DNA of 24,170 nt from Actinomycetota bacterium (lineage in GTDB: Bacteria > Actinomycetota > Geothermincolia > Fen-727 > Anoxymicrobiaceae): NCBI GenBank assembly GCA_003154635.1, contig PMDX01000059.1, positions 6,730 to 30,899 of the forward strand. Direction: 5' to 3'. Shown in pieces: positions 6,917 to 12,665 of the stretch; the stretch's first letter is position 1; each line of letters begins with the position of its first letter. The translations under genes were made by a program, and so were the position numbers. Below the pieces are notes generated by a model, which did no database searches, was not told the DNA's origin, and worked only from the letters and a program-made list of their open reading frames with translations.

Positions 6917-9900
6917 TTATTTGAGGCTTGCGCTCATCCAGTTCGCGCTGATCGCCGTCACCTGCTGGGTGAGCCATGTGCCCTGAGTCTGAAGTTTCGA
7001 CAGCGCGACTTCCATGTTCGTGAACTTCGTGGTCAGTTGTTGCTGCTTTGTCGCTATCGTGTCGTTCATATCAGAGATCTGTTTCTCAATATCCTTTATC
7101 TGGCCTTGAATATCGGTCTCGGTGCTCTCGAGCACGCCTCCGGTCTTCGTCTCCTCATCCATGCTCGACTCAACATCTTTCAACACTCCGGTCGTGGTGG
7201 CATCCTTCTTTAGATAGTCCGTCCCCGCCTGAAGGGTTGATTTGGCGTAAATTGTCAATCCCGGTATCAACGTCGTGTTTGTGCCACCGGCTGTTATTGT
7301 TCCCGTGCCTATCTGCGTCTCGGTCCCGCCTTCCACCGCGAAATAAGCGGTCAGGTTCCCGGACGCGTCCGATGCGATCCGGTACGTCCCGGCCTGGAGC
7401 TGACCTGACGACCTGCCCGTCACGCTATTTACACTGCCGGTCCCATCGCTCTGCAGGGTGGGCGTGCCGGTAAAAGCCCCGAGGATGTCCATTACATTGC
7501 TTGGGTTATCCTCGAGAGCGGTTGTGAAAGTGCTCTCATTAAGGGATAGCGTGGTCGACTTCGCCGCCGCAACCACATCGCCCGAAGAATCCGCGCCAAC
7601 GGATATCCCGATAGACGAGAGATTGGTCTTGGTGCTCGTCAGTCCTACGGCGTTTTCACTTATCATCGTGCGGAGGCGGCTGAGCAAATCGCGCGCCTCT
7701 GCGTTGCCATTGAGCGTGCCCGCCGTCTTGGTGTCGGAGTCGTAGGCCGTATACGTGGCGAGGTCGGATACGGCGTCGTTGTATGCCGTGACGAAAGTCC
7801 GTGCCGTCGATACGGCTGTCGAGGTATCGCCGGTCACGGAAACGGTCGTGGGCACGTACGCAGTGCCGGCGGTGTTCATGTCGCTGACCGACACGAGGTG
7901 GAGCGTTACTCCCTGAATCGCACTTGAAACCGTGTTGCTGGCGCTGGTCATCACCTCACCGTTGTTGACGTCGTCTACCGAATAGGTCGCATTGGTCCCC
8001 AGCACCTGCGAGCCGGTGGTGCTGGCATACGTCGCGGCCAGGAAATTTCCCGAGACGTCCTGTAGCGAGATGCTCGACTGGCCGGTCGCCTTGGATGTCA
8101 GCACCAGCTTGTCTTTGTTCGAGTCATAACTGGCGGTCACCCCCGCCGAGGAGGAGTTTATCCTGTTTATCACCGTGGACAGCGAATCGTGGTACTTGTC
8201 GTAGTTGATATTCACGCCGTTGATGCTGAAAGTGCCCACAGCCTGCGCGCCGGTGGTCGTGCTGAGCTTCAGCGAATCGGGAGAGTCGGTAACCGAGAAC
8301 GACATCGCACTCCCATTGGTCGGACTGTTGTCTGTTATCACCAACTTGCCGTTATTTGTGCCGCTGCTGTCGAGGACCGAAACCGTCACCGAGCCCGCGC
8401 CGCCGAGCGCGCTGTTGATCTTGGACTGAAGATCGGATGCGACGGTGGTGAGATCCGTCGTGCCCGCGGTGGTCGCGGCCAGGGCGCCGGTCGTGTAGCT
8501 CGTCCCGTGGTAGTTGAGTGTAAGCGTCTCGGACCCGACCAGGCTGAATCCGGCCTTTCCGGCGGTTGTCGAGCTTTCGACGATGCCGGTCTGAAGGGCG
8601 TCCTCTAGAGTGTTTGTCATTTTCGAGTTGTAGAGGTATGCGCTGGTAGACACCCTTGCGAGGTTGAACCCGCTGACCATCGTCTCGCCGGAAGTAGCCC
8701 CCCCGGCGCTTACAAGCGAAGAAAGCCCGGTGGTGGTGGTGCCCGAGACCGAAGTGATCGAGACACTACCTCCGGTCTTGTTGTCCGTTACGATCAACTT
8801 GCCATTGCCGGCTCCGGAGGAGTCGTCGACACTTACAGTAACCGACCCGGTGGAGCCCAGCTTGTCGTTTATCGCTGACTGTATCTGCGAGGCAAACGCG
8901 GTCAGGTCCGTGCTATCGGCAGTAGCTCCGGTTATCTTGCCCGATGTGGTTGTATAGCTCGTGCCGCCGAACGAGAAGGTGATCGTCGCATCCGAAGAGA
9001 CGCTCCCGGCCACCTTTCCCTCGGCGGTGGCGCTCTCGGCTACCCCGCTCGTCCAGGCGGAGTGCGCATTCTGTCCGTACAGTCCGGACGCGATCAGGAA
9101 GTTGCTGGTATCCGAGCCGGTGCTGAGGTTGATGCTCCCATCGGCCTTGTACAGCTTCAGAAGGTTGTCCCTGCCCTGAGAATCTTTCTCCACGGAAGCC
9201 ACTATCCCGAGTCCGGCATTGTTGATGTCGGAAACCAGGGAATTGATCGTTGCCATTTTGCTCGTGGCGCCACCGGCGCTCAATAATGATGAAAGCCCGG
9301 AAGTCTCAGTCCCGGCCACCGAGTCAACGCTCAGGTCGGTCAACCCTCCGGTTATCACGAGCTTGCCGGCTCCCGTTCCTCCTGAAGTATCGACCGAGAC
9401 AGTCACAGACCCAGCGGAACCCAGTGCCGAGTTGATCTTTGTCTGAAGGTCGCTGGCTACCGAAGACAGGGTAGTTGTGCCCGATGTGGCGGCTGACAGA
9501 GCGGTGGTTGTGTAGCTCTTCCCCTTGAAGGTGAAGGAGACGGTGGAGTCCGAGGATATATTCCCGGAAATCGTTCCCGAGGTGCCACTGTTCTCCATCG
9601 CGCCGCTTGTCCACGCGGTGTTACCAATAGTGAACGTATGGTTGTTGATGCTGAACGTGCCGGCGGAAACAGCCGTGCCCATGCCGGCGTCCGCTAGACC
9701 GGAACTTGTCGATAAAGCATTGCCAAGGAAGCTCGTCGACGTCGCGGTCGTCGCGGTCGCCAGTTTGTATACCGTTACTTTATGGGTGCCGATCGTGGCC
9801 GCCGAGGTGGCCGCCGCAGTGACGGCACTTCCTCCCGATATCCCGGTTGCCCTTGAAAGGACGTTCGTGCTGTCGGCGAGGTTGGCGGCGGCCGCCTTCA

Positions 9901-10084
9901 AGGCCACGAGCTTGGTGTTGACGTCTCGTATCGCGGTCAGTTGCGCCGTAAGGGTGGCTTCTTTTGTCTGCAGCGTGGTAACGGGCTTCTTTTCGACAGC
10001 AATCAACTGGGTGATAATGGTTGACCAGTCTATGCCGCTCGAAAGGCCCGACAATCCCCCGACAGAGCTCGTGTAATCAGCCAT
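6917..10084 (-). CDS. fliD: Filament cap protein FliD (HAP2), greatly enlarged
   Basis: FliD forms the cap that folds flagellin at the filament tip. N-terminal family features are clear: VGGLSGLSSGIDWSTIITQL, then EKKPVTTLQTKEATLTAQL. The C-terminus has VSTARTFVTAYNDAVSDLA, LSSIGISVGADSSGDV and a long coiled coil (DIEKQISDMNDTIATKQQQL). A flagellin_IN-like motif (VGTFSINGVNINYD followed by STVINRINSSSAGVTASYD) is also present. I chose ATG 10084 (1,055 residues), with GGGAGAG upstream, because the residues of the longer frame before MADYTSS match nothing in the family. Typical FliD is about 450-700 residues. The excess comes from three related modules at residues ~157-275, ~343-465 and ~497-613. 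The gene follows flaG by 48 bases. Confidence 0.95.
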   Translation of the reverse strand: MADYTSSVGGLSGLSSGIDWSTIITQLIAVEKKPVTTLQTKEATLTAQLTAIRDVNTKLVALKAAAANLADSTNVLSRATGISGGSAVTAAATSAATIGTHKVTVYKLATATTATSTSFLGNALSTSSGLADAGMGTAVSAGTFSINNHTFTIGNTAWTSGAMENSGTSGTISGNISSDSTVSFTFKGKSYTTTALSAATSGTTTLSSVASDLQTKINSALGSAGSVTVSVDTSGGTGAGKLVITGGLTDLSVDSVAGTETSGLSSLLSAGGATSKMATINSLVSDINNAGLGIVASVEKDSQGRDNLLKLYKADGSINLSTGSDTSNFLIASGLYGQNAHSAWTSGVAESATAEGKVAGSVSSDATITFSFGGTSYTTTSGKITGATADSTDLTAFASQIQSAINDKLGSTGSVTVSVDDSSGAGNGKLIVTDNKTGGSVSITSVSGTTTTGLSSLVSAGGATSGETMVSGFNLARVSTSAYLYNSKMTNTLEDALQTGIVESSTTAGKAGFSLVGSETLTLNYHGTSYTTGALAATTAGTTDLTTVASDLQSKINSALGGAGSVTVSVLDSSGTNNGKLVITDNSPTNGSAMSFSVTDSPDSLKLSTTTGAQAVGTFSINGVNINYDKYHDSLSTVINRINSSSAGVTASYDSNKDKLVLTSKATGQSSISLQDVSGNFLAATYASTTGSQVLGTNATYSVDDVNNGEVMTSASNTVSSAIQGVTLHLVSVSDMNTAGTAYVPTTVSVTGDTSTAVSTARTFVTAYNDAVSDLATYTAYDSDTKTAGTLNGNAEARDLLSRLRTMISENAVGLTSTKTNLSSIGISVGADSSGDVVAAAKSTTLSLNESTFTTALEDNPSNVMDILGAFTGTPTLQSDGTGSVNSVTGRSSGQLQAGTYRIASDASGNLTAYFAVEGGTETQIGTGTITAGGTNTTLIPGLTIYAKSTLQAGTDYLKKDATTTGVLKDVESSMDEETKTGGVLESTETDIQGQIKDIEKQISDMNDTIATKQQQLTTKFTNMEVALSKLQTQGTWLTQQVTAISANWMSASLK
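8246..8596 (-). repeat. FliD internal module copy 3
   Basis: Third copy. Its central 32 residues match copy 1 at 26 positions (VASDLQSKINSALGGAG region). The two ends have diverged and the AWTSG / SAGGATS borders are lost. It precedes an intact flagellin_IN-like motif (VGTFSINGVNINYD). Confidence 0.8.
8690..9058 (-). repeat. FliD internal module copy 2
   Basis: Second copy. It has the same opening AWTSG and the same end SAGGATS as copy 1. The core is more divergent (SYTTTSGKITGATADSTDL, GSTGSVTVSVDDSSG, GKLIVTD). It is placed after NFLIASGLYGQNAHS and before FNLARVSTSAYL. Confidence 0.85.
9260..9616 (-). repeat. FliD internal module copy 1
   Basis: First of three homologous ~120-residue segments. 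It opens with AWTSG and ends with SAGGATS. Its core runs SYTTTALSAATSG, VASDLQTKINSALGSAGSVT and GKLVITG. It interrupts a flagellin_IN-like motif: GTFSINNHTFTIGN comes before it and INSLVSDINNAGLGIVASV after it. Confidence 0.85.
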
Positions 10085-10132
10085 GCTCCAGCTCTCCCAT
10101 CCATGCTCGAGTCTTACGCAATCTGGACCCAC

Positions 10133-10486
10133 CTATATGGTCGTGTCCAGCTTGTTTCCTTTTGCCAGGTCCACGGACTGCAGGAAGTCCGCTACCATGT
10201 CCAGGTATTTCTCCGGTGGTATTTCACGAACCACCTGGCCCGTGTCCGAATCGGTGAAACGGATCACGACCCTCTTGGTCGCCTGGTGGATCACAAGGTC
10301 CATCTTGGTCTGGCTCACAGCGACGGGTTGATTAGCCTTGGCGCTCGCCTTGCTGACTTCTTCGGGGACCCCGGTGTCGAACCGGGTCGCCTCGACCTCT
10401 TTCGCCGTCTTCTTCTCGACGTGCTGAGGCTTGCCTGTCAACTGTCCGTACGCCGCTCCCGCGATGCTCATTATGTTGTTATCCAT
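10133..10486 (-). CDS. flaG: FlaG family flagellar protein
   Basis: FlaG proteins affect filament length and are commonly encoded next to fliD. The product has 117 residues from ATG 10486. Its N-terminal half is variable. Its C-terminal half shows the family core: MDLVIHQATKRVVIRFTDSD followed by GQVVREIPPEKYLDMVADF. An alternative GTG start three codons upstream overlaps the G-rich ribosome site GGGGGGTG, so the ATG about six bases after that site is preferred. It lies between flagellin and fliD, so it belongs to the filament block. Confidence 0.92.
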   Translation of the reverse strand: MDNNIMSIAGAAYGQLTGKPQHVEKKTAKEVEATRFDTGVPEEVSKASAKANQPVAVSQTKMDLVIHQATKRVVIRFTDSDTGQVVREIPPEKYLDMVADFLQSVDLAKGNKLDTTI

Positions 10487-10546
10487 GGCAATCACCCCCC
10501 ACCCGTTCGGTTCCTTCCTTTCGGGTGGTCAGTAGTCCGCCTCGGC

Positions 10547-10573
10547 GGGGGCGGTCAAACCGCGGCCGCCCCC
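10547..10573 (-). terminator. GC-rich hairpin between fliC and flaG, without U-tract
   Basis: On the minus strand GGGGGCGG pairs perfectly with CCGCCCCC across an 11-base loop, 20 bases after the flagellin stop. An alternative inner pairing GCGGT/ACCGC exists. No run of T follows, so this is more likely a partial terminator or an RNA-stabilising 3' stem than a full stop. It would make flagellin mRNA more abundant than the downstream flaG-fliD message. Confidence 0.6.
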
Positions 10574-10593
10574 TGTTGGCGGAAATGGATATC

Positions 10594-11688
10594 TTACTTG
10601 AGCAACTGGAGTACGGTTTGCGGAACCGCGTTCGCCTGTGCGAGCATCGCGGTGCCAGCTTGCATCATGATCTGGTTCCTGGTGAAGCTTGTCATCTCGG
10701 CGGCCATGTCGACGTCCCTGATTCGGGACTCGGACGCGGCGACGTTCTCCTGAGTGACGCCCAGGTTGCTGATCGTGTGCTCGAGCCTGTTCTGGATGCC
10801 TCCGAGTGTTCCTCGGGTGGAGGCCACCTGCGATATCGCGGTGTCCAGACTCGCGATCGCGGCTTCCGCGCCAGCCTGGGTTCCGGTGTTGATAGAGCCG
10901 AGGCCCAGCGTGCTGGAGCTCATGTTGCTGATGCTGACGCCTATGGTCTCACCGTTGTTGGCGCCGACGTGCAGCGTCAGGTTGCCCGTGCCGACCGATA
11001 TCGAACCGGTGCCGCTCGCCGAGCTTCCGATGGCCGCGTTCAGGCTTACACGGACGCCTACGCTATTGAAGGTTACGGCAGTGGTGTTATACCCGGTTGG
11101 GGCGGTCACGGCCTGCGTCTCGGTGCCGCCCGCGCCGGAGATGGTGAGCTGGGTGCCGCTCGCCGTCCAGGTCAGCGTGTAAGTGCCCGAGGCCGCGCCG
11201 ATCGTCTCGACGTTGCTGAAACCGCCGCCAGCCGCGAGGCCGGTGGTGCTAATCGCAGCGCCCAGTGCGCCGTTCAGCAGAGCCTGGTTGTTGTACTTGG
11301 TCGACGTGACGATTCTGTCCAGCTCTGTCTTCAGCTGGTTCACCTCGTTGGAAACGGCTGTGCGGTCCGAGTCCTGCAGGGTGCCGTTGGACGCCTGAAC
11401 CGCAAGGTCGCGCATCCTCTGAAGGATCGACGATGACTCAGAGAGCGCTCCTTCAGCGGTCTGAATCAGAGAAATGCCGTCCTGCGCGTTTGCGGAAGCC
11501 TGGTTCAGGCCGTTGACCTGTGCGCTCATCTTCTCGGAAATGCTGAGGCCTGCCGCGTCGTCAGCCGCTCGGTTGATCCTGAGGCCCGACGAGAGGCGCT
11601 CCAGAGACTTGGACAGCGCGTTGTCGGTATTAGTCAGGTTGCGGTGCGCGTTATTCGCGGCTACGTTTTGGTTGATCCTGAGACCCAT
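10594..11688 (-). CDS. fliC: Flagellin
   Basis: Structural subunit of the flagellar filament, 364 residues. The N-terminal D0/D1 region is fully conserved (MGLRINQNVAANNAHRNLTN, LSSGLRINRAADDAAGLSIS), as is the segment LQRMRDLAVQASNGTL and VNQLKTELDRIVTSTKYNNQ. The C-terminal D1/D0 shows LDTAISQVASTRGTLGGIQN, RDVDMAAEMTSFTRNQIM and the ending ANAVPQTVLQLLK. The variable centre (~145-265) is rich in Ser, Thr and Gly, so it offers many possible O-glycosylation sites. A strong AAGGAGG ribosome site (11699-11705) lies 10 bases before ATG 11688. Two glycosyltransferase genes lie upstream. Confidence 0.98.
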   Translation of the reverse strand: MGLRINQNVAANNAHRNLTNTDNALSKSLERLSSGLRINRAADDAAGLSISEKMSAQVNGLNQASANAQDGISLIQTAEGALSESSSILQRMRDLAVQASNGTLQDSDRTAVSNEVNQLKTELDRIVTSTKYNNQALLNGALGAAISTTGLAAGGGFSNVETIGAASGTYTLTWTASGTQLTISGAGGTETQAVTAPTGYNTTAVTFNSVGVRVSLNAAIGSSASGTGSISVGTGNLTLHVGANNGETIGVSISNMSSSTLGLGSINTGTQAGAEAAIASLDTAISQVASTRGTLGGIQNRLEHTISNLGVTQENVAASESRIRDVDMAAEMTSFTRNQIMMQAGTAMLAQANAVPQTVLQLLK

Positions 11689-11918
11689 TCGAAATCATCC
11701 TCCTTGATCCCGTTTGACCGGTGGCCCGGTCATTTCGGCTTCATGCCTTTTTGCCGGCTCTTTGGGGCTACCCGGCAAGCCCATCCTTGGACCCCTCGTT
11801 CCTGACCCAGTGGCATCACCGCCCTTCCTTGAACGATCAGCGAGCATCCTGCTCTTCCGCTGGTTTCTCGTACTCAATAGTCGTCCAATCCGTCTCCGGA
11901 ACAATCCACCCGTTGGTT
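11689..11918 (-). promoter_or_regulatory. Long structured 5' leader of flagellin mRNA
   Basis: About 230 bases lie between the likely promoter and fliC. Two perfect hairpins are visible on the minus strand. TGACCGG/CCGGTCA (11715-11732, 4-base loop) sits 9 bases before the Shine-Dalgarno. TTGCCGG/CCGGCAA spans 11751-11778. A third stem, GGGCT/AGCCC (11765-11783), overlaps the second and excludes it. This is switch-like geometry, but I match it to no known riboswitch class. The AAGGAGG ribosome site also contains a CsrA-like AAGGA core, so CsrA control, as known for Bacillus hag, is possible. No protein-coding frame with a ribosome site was found. Confidence 0.5.
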
Positions 11919-11946
11919 AGATCGGTGGGTCAATTTGGATGATTGA
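11919..11946 (-). promoter_or_regulatory. Putative sigma-28 type promoter of flagellin
   Basis: Minus strand TCAA (11946-11943), 16 bases, then ACCGATCT (11926-11919), compared with the sigma-28 consensus TAAA-N15-GCCGATAA. Three of four and six of eight positions agree, with one extra spacer base. It lies just after the terminator-like hairpin at 12016-12044 and is the best candidate between that hairpin and fliC. Confidence 0.5.
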
Positions 11947-12014
11947 CTGATCAATGGGATTTACCACCATGCTCAAGGGGGCACCGATCTCTTCGGTGTG
12001 AACTCCGGAAATCA

Positions 12015-12044
12015 AACCGGGCGGGGCTTTGGACCCCGCCCGGT
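12015..12044 (-). terminator. Strong terminator-like hairpin upstream of the flagellin promoter
   Basis: Perfect 11-bp stem ACCGGGCGGGG / CCCCGCCCGGT (arms 12034-12044 and 12016-12026) with a 7-base loop, followed on the minus strand by TTGATTT. It lies 41 bases after the 52-residue ORF and would end the small-ORF transcript before the flagellin promoter. The T-tract is imperfect. Confidence 0.75.
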
Positions 12045-12084
12045 CAGCCACCCAGCCTTTTAGACTTTTACTTTCGTTTCCGGT

Positions 12085-12243
12085 CTATGCCACAGCTGAG
12101 TGTGCTGATGACTGCGTTTCGCAGAGAGTGCTCAGGAGTTCGCTGAGCTCGTTCTGGACTTCCTCCGACACCGGGGGAAGGACGCTCAGCCAAAGGAATA
12201 CTGCGTTCTGGAGTAGTCCGATCTGCCTGTTGTTGAGATTCAT
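12085..12243 (-). CDS. Small protein of 52 residues, unknown function
   Basis: I do not recognise this protein. ATG 12243 has a consensus AAGGAGG seven bases upstream, which selects it over the longer frame starting at 12276. The product begins MNLNNRQIGLLQNAVFLWLS. It looks amphipathic-helical with one hydrophobic stretch (NAVFLWLSVLPPV), then an acidic helix (SEEVQNELSELLSTL) and a Ser/Ala tail. The hydrophobic part is short for a membrane helix. It is the last ORF of the transcript that starts at the sigma-28 promoter 12579-12605 and is followed by a terminator-like hairpin, so a motility role is likely by context only. A small chaperone, a regulator or a coincidental frame are all possible. 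The strong ribosome site argues for translation. Confidence 0.65.
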   Translation of the reverse strand: MNLNNRQIGLLQNAVFLWLSVLPPVSEEVQNELSELLSTLCETQSSAHSAVA

Positions 12244-12322
12244 GGTCTCCCTCCTTGGATTAAAAACTTCGACCAATCCCTGGGTGGGCCCGGGGCTCCT
12301 CTCCGTTGGCGCCCCTGCGCCC

Positions 12323-12445
12323 TTAGACCATCATCCTTGACAGTTCCATGCACACCGGTGTTCCGTTTACTTCATTGTCGGGGAAATAAAAAACCATCTT
12401 CCCTGACGTTTCGAACCCGGATATCCGGCCCGGGTTGCAATCCAT
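12323..12445 (-). CDS. Possible small protein of 40 residues, unknown function
   Basis: ATG to TAA frame of 41 codons on the putative sigma-28 transcript. The product contains GKMVFYFPDNEVNGTPVCME, a pattern suggestive of a beta-hairpin, plus two Cys. It matches no family I know. The ribosome site is only moderate (AGGGA, four bases upstream). The start lies 7 bases after the stop of a 23-codon ORF with a much better ribosome site, so re-initiation is plausible. About 79 bases with a GGCGC/GCGCC hairpin separate it from the 52-residue ORF. It could be a chance frame. Confidence 0.4.
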   Translation of the reverse strand: MDCNPGRISGFETSGKMVFYFPDNEVNGTPVCMELSRMMV

Positions 12446-12452
12446 TGCGTCC

Positions 12453-12524
12453 CTAAATCCTTGCCGGCTGTATGGCCCGCCGGCCCTCCTCGATCCCTAA
12501 GATGCTGTCCTGACCCTGAAGCAT
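12453..12524 (-). CDS. Possible 23-residue leader peptide
   Basis: ATG 12524 is preceded by AAGGAGGT with short spacing (about 3 bases), one of the best Shine-Dalgarno matches in the window. The frame runs 23 codons to TAG and the peptide starts MLQGQDSILGIEEGRRAIQP. Its start codon lies inside the 3' arm of the 8-bp stem described at 12501-12570, so initiation could depend on which stem forms. The size and placement fit a regulatory upstream ORF rather than a functional protein. There is no direct evidence that it is translated. Confidence 0.35.
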   Translation of the reverse strand: MLQGQDSILGIEEGRRAIQPARI

Positions 12525-12570
12525 CGACCTCCTTCCTGGCCGTCGACTCCCGCTCCGGCCTACGATGCTT
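12501..12570 (-). promoter_or_regulatory. Candidate switch-like RNA leader with competing stems
   Basis: On the minus strand three arms occur in order: AAGCATCG (12570-12563), CGATGCTT (12526-12519) and AGCATC (12506-12501). The middle arm pairs perfectly with the first (8 bp) or, via GATGCT, with the third (6 bp), but not with both. The middle arm contains the ATG of the 23-codon ORF, with AAGGAGG immediately before it. A GGCCG/CGGCC stem lies inside the first loop. Four ANGGA motifs between about 12535 and 12445 could also bind CsrA. I match this to no known RNA family. Confidence 0.45.
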
Positions 12571-12578
12571 TAACAGGA

Positions 12579-12605
12579 TTATCGGCCGATCTCCCCCTGG
12601 CTTAA
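12579..12605 (-). promoter_or_regulatory. Sigma-28 (flagellar) promoter
   Basis: Minus strand TTAA (12605-12602), exactly 15 bases, then GCCGATAA (12586-12579). The -10 box is a perfect match and the -35 box matches three of four positions of the consensus TAAA-N15-GCCGATAA. It lies 60 bases after the glycosyltransferase stop and points toward the small ORFs and flagellin. It is the best flagellar promoter in the window. Confidence 0.85.
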
Positions 12606-12665
12606 TCCATCATTGGGATTACATCTGGTGGATAAATGGCGCCGGATGGTCGACAGGGCCTCAAC

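Noticed and set aside
12440..12470. GGGACGCAA plus GGCAA resembling parts of a c-di-GMP-I riboswitch
   Set aside because: The stem that should separate these motifs and the GGUAGC receptor side are missing, so it does not fold as that class.
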